Source of the DNA: CAUZWH01 sp965224275
GTDB taxonomy: Bacteria; Pseudomonadota; Alphaproteobacteria; SHVV01
Length of the DNA: 64,000 nucleotides
Assembly (NCBI GenBank): GCA_965224275.1
Contig: CBDCYR010000005.1
Coordinates: 558,001-622,000, forward strand
Direction: 5' to 3'
The first letter of the stretch is position 1, and every line of letters starts with the position of its first letter. This document shows, one piece after another, positions 8,843-17,597 of the stretch. The notes under the pieces were generated by a model, which searched no databases, was not told where the DNA came from, and was given only the letters and a program-made list of their open reading frames with translations. Both the position numbers and the translations under genes were made by a program.

Positions 8843-10491
8843 CTCGCCGGCGATCGTAATCGGTCGGCGCGGTCACGCGCGAGGCGCTCGGCTGTGCGCT
8901 CGACTGGATCGCCATATCCGGCCCCGCCGGGCGTCTGGATAACCACGCAATCACCGGGTTCGACGATGGTGTGGCCTTTCGGTTGTATCGGCCTGCCCGA
9001 CTCGAGAACGACGCGGCCGGTGGCGCCGTCGGCGCCGCCCGCGAACCCGCGGGCCGCGTGCTTATGGCGGTCGGTCAACATCGACACCGTAATCGGGCCC
9101 GGCGCTATATTCCGCACCCGCACCTCCTGGCCGAAACCCCCACGCTGACGTCCGTCACCGGCGGAGCCAACACGGTATTCCTTGCACTCGATGACAATTG
9201 GCGCCGCCTGCTCGGCGACCTCGACCGGAACGTTGGTGATCGTCGAGGGAAAGTTGGTCGTGCTGAGGCCGTCCTTGGCAGATCGCGCCCCCATGCCACC
9301 GGAGAGATAGAGATAGACGACAAAGGCCTGACCGGCGGCATTCTTCCCCGAGATAACCGCGATCGCCGACGGTGAGCCGCTTTCGGCGATGACATCGGCC
9401 GGGATGATTTCGGCGAGTGCGCCGAGGATCGCGGCCTGCAGGAATTGGCCGTTAATGTGGCGCAGTCCCACTGGAGCAGGAAAACGGCAGTTCAATACGC
9501 TGCCTTCAGGCGCAATGACCGTGAACGGACGGAACGTGCCCGAATTGTTGGGAATATCAGGTCCGATCGCGCATTTCAGCGGATACACCGTGTAGGCGAA
9601 CGTGAAGTTGTGAACCCCGTTCAGGGGATACGGCACTTCCGGTGAACTGCCGGTGTAATCAACCAGGATTTCGCCATCATTAACACGCACGACGCATTCA
9701 ATGCGGATCGGTGCGTCATAGCCGTCCGCAAACACCGTACGGCGATACTCGCCGGACGGCACCTTTCGAATCGCCGCGCGCATGGCCGCTTCCGAGCGCG
9801 CCTGCACCACGCGCCCGAATTCGCCGAGGTCGCGAAGCTCGCCCTCGCCGAGGAGCTCGACGACGCCCCCGATCGCTGTCTCATTGGCCGCCACCATGGC
9901 GTGAAAATCACCGATCACCTCGTCCGGCACGCGGGTGTTGGCACGAATGATTTCGTAGAAAGTTTCATTGGGTCCGGCCGCCGTTTGAATCAGCGTCGGT
10001 GGAAAGCGCAGACCTTCCTCGAACACCTCCTTTGACTGGCCGCCAAATAGCATGCCGCCGATGTCGGAAACGTGGGTGATGCTGCCGACGAAGCCGACCA
10101 GCCGGTCACTCTGAAATACCGGCTGCACGATGCTCACATCGGGCAAGTGGCCGGCGCCAATCCACGGGTCGTTGGTGAGAACGACATCACCCGGCTGCCA
10201 TGCGACGGCCGCGCGCTTGGCGAGTATCGCCTTGGTGGTGAGCGGTAGCGTCGCCAGGAACGACGGAATGCTTTGGATCGACTGCGCAATCGAATCACCG
10301 TTCACATCCATCAGAACAGTCGCAAAGTCGTTCGATTCGCGGGTCGGAAACGAGAATGCCGTGCGCCGCAACGTCGCCCCGGCTTCATTCATAAGCGCGC
10401 GCAGGCGCGCCCACAGCACCTGAAAGACGATGGCGTCTTCGGGGCCCAGCACATCTTCATTCTCGTGCACGGTATCCGGAAGATCCATCAT
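8839..10491 (-). CDS. hyuB: Hydantoinase B / 5-oxoprolinase B subunit
   Basis: A 550-residue HyuB-family protein (N-methylhydantoinase beta, acetone/acetophenone carboxylase-related). Recognisable segments are DPWIGAGHLPDVSIVQPVF (the metal- and substrate-site region in this family), FVGSITHVSDIGGM, VDYTGSSPEVPYPLNG and the terminal GDCVVIQTPGGAGYGDP. The family acts with HyuA in ATP-dependent ring opening of five-membered lactams or hydantoins, or in carboxylation of ketones and aromatics. Its ATG overlaps the hyuA stop by four bases (ATGA), so translation is probably coupled. The C-terminus ends inside the 8823 repeat, which supplies the stop codon. Confidence 0.9.
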   Translation of the reverse strand: MMDLPDTVHENEDVLGPEDAIVFQVLWARLRALMNEAGATLRRTAFSFPTRESNDFATVLMDVNGDSIAQSIQSIPSFLATLPLTTKAILAKRAAVAWQPGDVVLTNDPWIGAGHLPDVSIVQPVFQSDRLVGFVGSITHVSDIGGMLFGGQSKEVFEEGLRFPPTLIQTAAGPNETFYEIIRANTRVPDEVIGDFHAMVAANETAIGGVVELLGEGELRDLGEFGRVVQARSEAAMRAAIRKVPSGEYRRTVFADGYDAPIRIECVVRVNDGEILVDYTGSSPEVPYPLNGVHNFTFAYTVYPLKCAIGPDIPNNSGTFRPFTVIAPEGSVLNCRFPAPVGLRHINGQFLQAAILGALAEIIPADVIAESGSPSAIAVISGKNAAGQAFVVYLYLSGGMGARSAKDGLSTTNFPSTITNVPVEVAEQAAPIVIECKEYRVGSAGDGRQRGGFGQEVRVRNIAPGPITVSMLTDRHKHAARGFAGGADGATGRVVLESGRPIQPKGHTIVEPGDCVVIQTPGGAGYGDPVERTAERLARDRADRLRSPAS

Positions 10492-12587
10492 GGGTTTTCG
10501 GTCTGCTGTGAGGATGGCGGGTCGATAACCAGACTACCCCACGCGTCCATCGTCACGCGCGCCTCCAGTCCGACGACGACGGTCGATTCGCGCTCCTCGA
10601 TGATTGCCGGGCCGACAAATGCATCGCTGGGCTTGAGCGCATAGCGGTCGTAGACGGGTGTGTCGATGAAGTCGTTCGGCTCGGGGAAGTAGACCGATCG
10701 CGTCGTCTTGCGTGCGTGATCCGCGCCAGACCGGGCGCGCCACCGCAGGTCGATGTCGGGTGCCGGCGCGCTTACCGTCACCCGCCAGGTCAACGCCTCT
10801 ACCGGAATGCGCGCAACCGTGCGCTGAAAAAGCGCCCGATAGCGCCGGTCGAACGCGTCGCGGAGCCGCTTTTCGTCAGCCGCGCCGAGGCGTCCCGACG
10901 GAATCGGCACGGCAATGTCGTGCATCTGCCCGACATACTGCATATCGGCGCTACGGGTAACGGTCGCGGCATCAACGGCGATCCCTGCCTCGCGAAGGAA
11001 AGCATGGCCGGTCGCCTCGAGCTCGTCGAGCAGCTCGCCTAAGTGCGTCCAGTCGATGTGGTCGAGACGCACGACATACGCCCGCGCCGCCTCGGCAGCG
11101 ACCGGCGCGATTAGAAAGCCAACCGCCGCGGCCACGCCGGCCGCGGCTGGCGCAATGATCGACGGTGAAAGCAACACCCGCGCAATGCCATAGGCGTGGA
11201 CCGGTCCGGCACCGCCAAAACACATCAGCGTGTGATCGGCCGGATCGCGTCCGTGTTCCATCGCATGGATACGAAATGCGTTCGCCATCTGCTCGTTGAC
11301 GACGCGATGGATGCCCCACGCGGCCTGCATGAGATTGAGACCCAACGGCTTAGCGATCGCCTGTTCGATCGCCTGCGCCGCCGCATCGCCGTCGAGCTTG
11401 ATCTCGCCACCGAGGAAATAGCCGGGATTGAGGTAGCCGAGCACGAGATCTGCATCGGTCACGGTCGGGTGGCGGCCGCCGCGCCCATAGCAGGCCGGGC
11501 CGGGATCCGAACCGGCGCTCGTCGGGCCGGCTTGAATCTGCCCCAATCCGTCGATCGAGGCGATCGAGCCGCCGCCGGTGCCGATCTCCTCGATCTCGAG
11601 GCAGGGCACCCGCACGGGCAAGCCGCTACCGCGTTTGAAGCGGTCGACGCGCGCCACCTCGAACTCACGGGCAACCTGCGCTTGCCCGTCTTCGATCAAC
11701 GAGGCCTTAGCCGTGGTCCCGCCCATATCGAAGGCGATTAGATCTTTGCGACCGATCAGCTTCGCATAATAGGCCCCGAGCATGACGCCGCCGGCCGGCC
11801 CGGATTCGATGAGCCGGGTAGGAAAGCGCCGCGCCTGCTTAGCGGTGGTGAGGAGCCCACTTGACAGCATGAGGTGAAACGCGCCGTGCAGCCCCAGCTC
11901 TTGTAGACGCCCGCCAAGGCGCCCGAGATAGCGTTCGACGATCGGCTGCAGATACGCATTAATCACGGTCGTCGAAGTCCGTTCGTATTCGCGAATCTCG
12001 GGCGCCACCTCCGAGGACAGGCTGACCGGAAGCTCAGGGTCAATCGTCGAGATGTAGGAAGCGGTTGCGCGCTCGTGGACCACGTTCTTGTAGGCATGGA
12101 GGTAAACGACCGCGATGCTCTCGACCCCCGCCGCGCGGAGCTGCGTTAGCGCATCGCCGAGCTGGTCGATGTCGAGCGGCCGCATGATGTTGCCGTCGCG
12201 GTCGATGCGCTCCGTAACACCGCAACGCAGCGCCCGTGCCACCAGCGGTTCGGGCAACTCAAGCTGCAGATCGTAGTGGTCGTAGCGCGATTCGCGTGCG
12301 ATCGCGAGCACGTCGATGAACCCCTCAGTGGTAAGCAGGGCGGTCAGCGCGCCGGTGCGTTCAATAACCGCGTTGGTCGCCAGCGTCGTGCCGTGGATAA
12401 CGACGTCGACCTCCGCAGGCGCGACGTCCGCCTCACCGAGCAACCGAACGATACCCTCGATCACCGCGATGCTGGGATCGCTCGGCGACGTCAGCACCTT
12501 GCCGATGCGGAGCATCCCGGTTGCCACGTCCTCGAGGACGACATCGGTGAAGGTGCCGCCGATGTCGACGCCCACGCGATAGTTCAC
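10488..12587 (-). CDS. hyuA: Hydantoinase A / 5-oxoprolinase A subunit
   Basis: A 699-residue ATP-binding subunit of the hydantoinase/oxoprolinase family. The N-terminus NYRVGVDIGGTFTDVVLEDV is the first phosphate loop of the ASKHA fold, and IAFDMGGTTAKASLIEDG is the second. The C-terminal beta-like domain ends near FVGPAIIEERESTVVV. I chose the GTG at 12587: the fold starts at its third residue, and the alternative upstream start would overlap pssA. It forms a coupled pair with hyuB. A purine/pyrimidine-type hydantoin, 5-oxoproline or a lactam intermediate of N-heterocycle breakdown are all possible substrates; the neighbouring oxygenases favour a catabolic role. Confidence 0.9.
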   Translation of the reverse strand: MNYRVGVDIGGTFTDVVLEDVATGMLRIGKVLTSPSDPSIAVIEGIVRLLGEADVAPAEVDVVIHGTTLATNAVIERTGALTALLTTEGFIDVLAIARESRYDHYDLQLELPEPLVARALRCGVTERIDRDGNIMRPLDIDQLGDALTQLRAAGVESIAVVYLHAYKNVVHERATASYISTIDPELPVSLSSEVAPEIREYERTSTTVINAYLQPIVERYLGRLGGRLQELGLHGAFHLMLSSGLLTTAKQARRFPTRLIESGPAGGVMLGAYYAKLIGRKDLIAFDMGGTTAKASLIEDGQAQVAREFEVARVDRFKRGSGLPVRVPCLEIEEIGTGGGSIASIDGLGQIQAGPTSAGSDPGPACYGRGGRHPTVTDADLVLGYLNPGYFLGGEIKLDGDAAAQAIEQAIAKPLGLNLMQAAWGIHRVVNEQMANAFRIHAMEHGRDPADHTLMCFGGAGPVHAYGIARVLLSPSIIAPAAAGVAAAVGFLIAPVAAEAARAYVVRLDHIDWTHLGELLDELEATGHAFLREAGIAVDAATVTRSADMQYVGQMHDIAVPIPSGRLGAADEKRLRDAFDRRYRALFQRTVARIPVEALTWRVTVSAPAPDIDLRWRARSGADHARKTTRSVYFPEPNDFIDTPVYDRYALKPSDAFVGPAIIEERESTVVVGLEARVTMDAWGSLVIDPPSSQQTENP

Positions 12588-12594
12588 GCCACTC

Positions 12595-13377
12595 TCAAAC
12601 TTCGGCTTCTTCTGGCGGGATCGCCGCCTTGCTTCCCGCCAACCGCCGATGCGAACGCACCGCAAAGGGAATGCTGCACAGGTAGGTGAAGCACATTATC
12701 GGCAACAACACCCAGGGATAGCTGATCAAAATTGCCGCCGAGAGCCCCACGACCAGGAGCGCCGGCAACACATGGGCCCGGCGGATACGCAAGCGCTTCA
12801 ACGAAAAAGTTGGGATTCCGCTGACCATCAGCACCGCCGCCACCACCAGCCACAGGGTGACCAGTTCGGCCATCCGCCACGGGGCTTCGCCGATTTCAAA
12901 GCTCAGCATCAGCGGCAGCATCGCAAAGCCGGCCGCGCCTGGCGCCGATAGGCCGGAGAAGAAATTGCTGGCCCAGGGCGGTCGATCGGGATCGTCGAGC
13001 GCCACATTGAAACGCGCCAGCCGTAGCCCGCAACAGGTTACGTAGGCCAGCGCCGCGATCCAGCCGAGGTCGCCCATGCCGTGGCCGGCCCACAGATACA
13101 TCAGCAACCCCGGCGCCACGCCAAAGGCGATGAAATCAGACAGGCTGTCGAGTTCGGCGCCAAACCGGCTTTCGCTCAGCAGCAGCCGTGCGATGCGTCC
13201 GTCAATCGCATCGAGACCCGCGGCCACCACGATCGCCAGCGCCGCCCATTCCCAGCGCTCGTGCAAGCTATAGCGTATCGCCGTCATCCCGGCGGCCAGC
13301 GCCAATACGGTGAGTATGTTGGGCAGCAGGTTGTTAACGGGCAGCCTGCGCAACCCTTTGTGCGGCCGTTTCGCCAT
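12595..13377 (-). CDS. pssA: CDP-diacylglycerol-serine O-phosphatidyltransferase
   Basis: A 260-residue integral membrane enzyme that makes phosphatidylserine from CDP-diacylglycerol and serine. The CDP-alcohol phosphotransferase signature D-G-x2-A-R-x8-G-x3-D-x3-D is visible as GLDAIDGRIARLLLSES followed by FGAELDSLSDFIAFG, and several hydrophobic segments follow. The start is the ATG at 13377, beginning MAKRPHKGLRRLPVNNLLPN, as in bacterial homologues; a longer frame upstream runs over psd. It starts one base after the psd stop, so the two form a phosphatidylethanolamine synthesis operon. This is housekeeping sequence set between catabolic genes. Confidence 0.93.
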   Translation of the reverse strand: MAKRPHKGLRRLPVNNLLPNILTVLALAAGMTAIRYSLHERWEWAALAIVVAAGLDAIDGRIARLLLSESRFGAELDSLSDFIAFGVAPGLLMYLWAGHGMGDLGWIAALAYVTCCGLRLARFNVALDDPDRPPWASNFFSGLSAPGAAGFAMLPLMLSFEIGEAPWRMAELVTLWLVVAAVLMVSGIPTFSLKRLRIRRAHVLPALLVVGLSAAILISYPWVLLPIMCFTYLCSIPFAVRSHRRLAGSKAAIPPEEAEV

Positions 13378-13378
13378 C

Positions 13379-14074
13379 TCAGCGCGCCTCACCCCGACGC
13401 GGATCGCCGCCAACCCGGCTATCTGCCAAAACCGTTTCGCCGGCCACGGCGCGTTGGCCAACCAACACCAACGGCGCCATGCCTTGATCGAGATACACAT
13501 CGACGCGGCTGCCAAAGCGGATCAGACCAAGCCGCTCGCCCGCGCGCACGCTTTGCCCTTCCGTGAGGGTACACAGGATCCGCCGCGCCACCAGTCCCGC
13601 GATTTGCACGATCGCCAACTCCTTGCCCGCGGTTGTGCGCAGGCGGATGGCCTGGCGTTCGTTCTCCTCGCTGGCTTTGTCGAGCGAGGCGTTGACAAAC
13701 GCCCCGGCGCTATAGGCCAGGCCAATGATTTCACCGTCGGCCGGCACCCGATTTACGTGCACATCGAATACATTCATGAACACCGCAACCCGCCAGCGCG
13801 GTTCGGTTCCCATATCAAGTTCCGGTGGCGGCGGCGCCTCGATCACCGATTGGACGACCCCGTCCGCCGGGCTGATCACCAATTCCGGTTCCGCCGGCGT
13901 CACCCGGACTGGATCGCGAAAGAAGTAAACCACCCATACGGTCAAGACGACACCGACCCATCCCGCCGGATTGGCGATCCAGAACAGGATCCCGGTCAAG
14001 ACCAGTGCCGTCAGAACGAAGCGGTAGCCGTCGCGGTGGATCGGCACGAGTACCGAACTAATCGAATCGAGCAT
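13379..14074 (-). CDS. psd: Phosphatidylserine decarboxylase proenzyme, short bacterial type
   Basis: A 231-residue decarboxylase that converts phosphatidylserine to phosphatidylethanolamine. Hydrophobic segments occupy about residues 15-65; the body contains SPADGVVQSV and NVFDVHVNRVPADG, and the C-terminal RFGSRVDVYL includes the Gly-Ser site at which this family self-cleaves to form the pyruvoyl group. The short length and FGS motif mark the group II (archaetidylserine decarboxylase-like) form common in Alphaproteobacteria. The start at 14074 (MLDSISSVLVPIHRDGY) gives the usual length. It is transcribed immediately ahead of pssA. Confidence 0.93.
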   Translation of the reverse strand: MLDSISSVLVPIHRDGYRFVLTALVLTGILFWIANPAGWVGVVLTVWVVYFFRDPVRVTPAEPELVISPADGVVQSVIEAPPPPELDMGTEPRWRVAVFMNVFDVHVNRVPADGEIIGLAYSAGAFVNASLDKASEENERQAIRLRTTAGKELAIVQIAGLVARRILCTLTEGQSVRAGERLGLIRFGSRVDVYLDQGMAPLVLVGQRAVAGETVLADSRVGGDPRRGEAR

Positions 14075-14288
14075 CGAATCCTGTAGTTTCCAGTGGCTTC
14101 CGATGGTTTCCAATGGTTTCGGCGTCAGTGGCCGCGACTGAGAATGCCTCAACTCGATGCGCAGCGAAACCAATATGCGCGCAAGCCTCGTCAGCTCGCT
14201 GAACTGAACCGGTTCCTGCGTTAGCGCTGGAGCGGTTGACCCGGCAACTTCAATCTTTTGCTCGCGGCGTGACGCCAGCCGGCCACTG

Positions 14289-15434
14289 TTAATCCTCGCC
14301 GTTGAACAAACGATCGAGAATGCCGTTGGCGACGTGATGGATGGGCCCTTCCAGCCACGCTAAGCGGCCGGGCTTATAACCCTGGATCGTCATCGCGTGC
14401 TGCAGCGACTTCACCATGTCGCGGTCCTCCTCGAACACCGTCCTTAGGAAGGTGTGATAGATCTCGGACTTCTCGTCATAGCTGGGATCATCGAACCACT
14501 CGGTCGGAAACAGGCTGTACATGATGACGTGGCACGATGCCGGGCCGGTCGGCCAACTCGTCAACATGCGCACATGGTCACTGCGGGCAACCATGTGGAC
14601 GTTGGGTTGCATGAAGCCCATGGTCGCGAAACTCACGGGTTCGTGGGCGATCCACGGCAATTGCCCGAACAGCGGCTTGGCGTCGGGGTTCATCGGTTGC
14701 GAGGCGTAGTCGATCCGCATCCCGCCGCGCGGGTGCAGCAGGATTTTGGCGTCATCAACATTGGTGCCGGCACCAAACGTCGACGCGTGCAGCGTGCCGA
14801 CGTGATACATATCCATCGCGTTTTCGGAGACCAGCTTCCAGTTGCAATCGAAGTCCCACTCGAGGCGCGATGACAGCCGGCATTTTTCCGGGTGCAGAAA
14901 CGCGAAATCTTCCTCGAATTGCAGCAGTGACTTGTCGAGCGCCACGACATCGGGGTTGAAACTCACGAATACACAGCCGCGCCAGGTGTCCAGTTTCAAC
15001 GGCTTGAGCCGGCATTTGGTCGGATCGAACCCCTCGGCCTCTTTCATATACGGGGCACCGACCAGCTTGCCCTCGAGATCGTAGAGCCAACCGTGATAGG
15101 GGCAGCTGAATTCCTGGGTATTGCCCGGTCCATCCGCGACCTCGACGCCGCGATGGGCACACACATTGGCGAACGCGTTGAGCTTGCCGGCATTGTCGCG
15201 CGCGATAACCAGCGGTTCGCCGAGCACCCGAAACGTCATGAAGTCGCCGGCATTTGCGAGTTCTTCCTCGCGCGCCATCATGAGCCAGTCCTGCATGAAC
15301 ATATGCTCTTTCTCGCGCGCGTAGATCTCCGGCGATGAATAAACATAGCCCGGGGCATGCCGCGCCTGGTCGATCGGCTTGCGAAAGCCCTCGAGACCTT
15401 CGCCCACCGAGGGTGCTGCTTCAATCAAAGCCAT
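14289..15434 (-). CDS. Rieske non-heme iron oxygenase, alpha subunit
   Basis: A 381-residue aromatic-ring-hydroxylating oxygenase-type protein. The Rieske [2Fe-2S] site is C-x-H-x17-C-x2-H, seen as CAHRGVEVADG and then SCPYHGW. The catalytic mononuclear iron motif is DMYHVGTLH (D-x2-H-x4-H). The start is the ATG at 15434, preceded by AGGTAGG; an in-frame ATG five codons earlier has no ribosome-binding site. These enzymes hydroxylate or demethylate using electrons from a separate reductase. No reductase, ferredoxin or beta subunit is in the window, so it probably works as a homotrimer with an unlinked reductase. The substrate is unknown. Confidence 0.92.
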   Translation of the reverse strand: MALIEAAPSVGEGLEGFRKPIDQARHAPGYVYSSPEIYAREKEHMFMQDWLMMAREEELANAGDFMTFRVLGEPLVIARDNAGKLNAFANVCAHRGVEVADGPGNTQEFSCPYHGWLYDLEGKLVGAPYMKEAEGFDPTKCRLKPLKLDTWRGCVFVSFNPDVVALDKSLLQFEEDFAFLHPEKCRLSSRLEWDFDCNWKLVSENAMDMYHVGTLHASTFGAGTNVDDAKILLHPRGGMRIDYASQPMNPDAKPLFGQLPWIAHEPVSFATMGFMQPNVHMVARSDHVRMLTSWPTGPASCHVIMYSLFPTEWFDDPSYDEKSEIYHTFLRTVFEEDRDMVKSLQHAMTIQGYKPGRLAWLEGPIHHVANGILDRLFNGED

Positions 15435-15570
15435 AAACCTACCTTCCATCTAGTCAGCGCGTTCAGGATGTGCCGCGAGTATCGCCGAATCGCACCCCCT
15501 TCGCGAGTCTACCAGCGCCGGTGACTTGAATGGCGGGGCCGCCCCGAGGCCGGGACGATGGGGCTTTACC

Positions 15571-16515
15571 CTAGGGCGAACAGCCGGCGTCGCGCATCCA
15601 TCCCTCGATCAGTGTTACGCCTTCGGGGATTCCTACCGTCTGATAAAGAGCGAGCGCCTGTTGCCATGATTCGCAAGCCTTCACCAGGTCGCCCTGCGTC
15701 CGGTAGACGAGGCCGAGGTTGCGGTAGTCGCTCGCCATGCCCTCCTTGCGGCCCAGCGCCTCTTCGAGCGCGAGCGATTTCTTGTAGAACTCCTCCGCCT
15801 TCACAAAGTCGCCCTGCGTCTGGTAGACGGTGCCGAGGTTGCCGTACGCGATCGCGATGACCGCTTTATCGCCGATGCTATTGCCGAGCTGTAACACCCG
15901 CTTGTAGGCCCGTTCGGCGCCAGCGAGATCACCGGTGCGACGGAGAAGATGACTGAGTTGATTCCAACCGTCGTCTTCCCCCGGATCAAGTTCGGTCGCT
16001 TCACCGAAAAAGCGCAACGCCTTCTGGGTATCGTGGAGGAACGCAAGCGAACCAATGTGGCGCGCCGTTGCCGCGGCTTCCCGGTTGGCTTGGGCGCCCT
16101 CGGCTTTCTTCTTCTCAAAGAACGCCAGCAGAACGTCTTCAGCCGCCGTTGCGAACTCTTGCGCGGTCTCCAGCGACACAGTCGCCTTATCATCCGGCGA
16201 ACGTCGCGCGGCATCGAGGGTTGGCTCGACCGCTTTCGCCTGGGCCAGAGCGGCAGTCAGACTTTGAATCTGCTGGTCCCTATCCGCCAACTGCGCCTCA
16301 GCGCGCCCTTTCGCTTCCGCATTTGCAACCAGCAATTCAGCGAGATCGATTGGGTTAGCTTGATCGATCGTGACCGGCGCGACAGGGATTTTCGTTTCTC
16401 TCCGTTCGCGAAGCTTGTCCCATCGCCCGACGACAAACGCGACGACACCACCGGCAACAGCTAACCCGCCACCGATCCACTGCCAGTTTCCCTGCAGAAA
16501 GGTCACCAACGCCAT
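15571..16515 (-). CDS. Membrane-anchored TPR protein
   Basis: A 314-residue protein with one N-terminal membrane segment (about residues 10-28, GGGLAVAGGVVAFVVG), a short charged and coiled-coil stretch (about 50-95), and a C-terminal array of tetratricopeptide repeats. The last repeats, such as IAYGNLGTVYQTQGDFVKAE and DYRNLGLVYRTQGDLVKACE, are close copies of each other. Repeats of this type bind peptides and assemble complexes. It ends about 120 bp from the Rieske gene start and lies between the two oxygenase groups, but nothing ties it to catabolism. Confidence 0.8.
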   Translation of the reverse strand: MALVTFLQGNWQWIGGGLAVAGGVVAFVVGRWDKLRERRETKIPVAPVTIDQANPIDLAELLVANAEAKGRAEAQLADRDQQIQSLTAALAQAKAVEPTLDAARRSPDDKATVSLETAQEFATAAEDVLLAFFEKKKAEGAQANREAAATARHIGSLAFLHDTQKALRFFGEATELDPGEDDGWNQLSHLLRRTGDLAGAERAYKRVLQLGNSIGDKAVIAIAYGNLGTVYQTQGDFVKAEEFYKKSLALEEALGRKEGMASDYRNLGLVYRTQGDLVKACESWQQALALYQTVGIPEGVTLIEGWMRDAGCSP

Positions 16516-16787
16516 CCCTGCACTATACGATCTACAGATGTCTCAAACACGTCGACCTCGGGTGGCGAAGGAATCGTTTCGTCACTAGTCAGGGCGACGC
16601 TCGATCATAACGAGCAACGGTCGGCGCGGATGCGAAGCGAAGAATGGCTATGGTCCGGTGTATTCGACCGCGCCGTTTTTTTATCGTGGGCCGACAGGAA
16701 GAAGGTACCGGCGGCGCTGTTTTTGACAATCACGACCAGGTCGTCGGCGCCGTCTCCCTTTCATTCACGATTGAAGATGCCACTTTT

Positions 16788-17588
16788 TTAGGTCCTGGCG
16801 AACCAGTCGATCACCAACTGGCCCCATTCGTCGGCCTTCTCGATCCAGTTGGCGTGCGAGGTGTTTTCCTGAATCGCCAGTTCGGCATCCGGGATTCGCG
16901 CCCACATCTCGCGCGCGTAACGAGGCCCCGTGATCAGGTCCTCGTAACCCCCGCAATTGACCAGGGTCGGACAGCCAATTCGGCCCAGCGTGTCGGTAAT
17001 GTCGTGCGCGCAATACGCATCGGCGATGCGCCGGAATGCACCCGGGCTCGGAAACGTGTCTTCGGCCAGCCGGCCCTTCCAGGCATTGTCGGCCAGCTCG
17101 GGTCGCGAATTGAAGGTCTCGGGCGTCAGCACCCACAGGGCGACTTCGCGGGCCCAGATCTCGCGGTCGAGATCGTAAAGATCCTTCCACACGCCCATCA
17201 CGGTTTTGAGAAAGTTATCGGCCCGGGCGCAGCCGGCACCGAGAAACAGCGAACGCACCTTGTCGGGATGGTTGATCGCGAGTTGCGCCGCGATCAAGCC
17301 GCCCATCCCACCGCCGCCCAACACACGAATGTTTTCGAGCCCGAGATGGTCGAGCAGCCCAGCCAAATCATCGCCCATCATTTGTGTGGTGTAGGGATAG
17401 TCGGGCGCGCCTGAGCGCCCCATTCCGCGATGATCGTGACGAATGCACCGGTAGCTCTGGGCAAACAACTCGCGGTGATGGGCGTGGGCTCGTTCGGCCA
17501 GCGCCCAGCCGGTGGTGATAAGCAACGGCTCGCCGGCGCCATACTCTTCGTAATACATCTCGATGTCGGAGACCGTCGCGTAGGGCAC
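16788..17588 (-). CDS. Alpha/beta-hydrolase-fold protein with substituted nucleophile
   Basis: A 266-residue alpha/beta-hydrolase-fold protein. The HDHRGMGRSG loop after strand 4 is typical of the family, as are the acid (GGYEDLITGP) and a C-terminal histidine (NTSHANWIE). The nucleophile elbow, normally G-x-S-x-G, here reads VLGGGGMGGL (residues 89-98), so the catalytic serine is replaced by glycine (about residue 94). The start is a GTG nine bases after the stop of the molybdenum hydroxylase gene, so the two are very likely co-transcribed. Pyridine-degradation loci (nicX-nicD) pair a deformylase of this fold with a NicX dioxygenase, which is close by. A classical hydrolase activity is doubtful. 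Confidence 0.85.
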   Translation of the reverse strand: MPYATVSDIEMYYEEYGAGEPLLITTGWALAERAHAHHRELFAQSYRCIRHDHRGMGRSGAPDYPYTTQMMGDDLAGLLDHLGLENIRVLGGGGMGGLIAAQLAINHPDKVRSLFLGAGCARADNFLKTVMGVWKDLYDLDREIWAREVALWVLTPETFNSRPELADNAWKGRLAEDTFPSPGAFRRIADAYCAHDITDTLGRIGCPTLVNCGGYEDLITGPRYAREMWARIPDAELAIQENTSHANWIEKADEWGQLVIDWFART

Positions 17589-17597
17589 GCGGCGTTC

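Noticed and set aside
16644..17414. 256-codon plus-strand frame opposite the alpha/beta-hydrolase-fold gene
   Set aside because: No domain, and the minus-strand frame has clear family motifs across the same bases.
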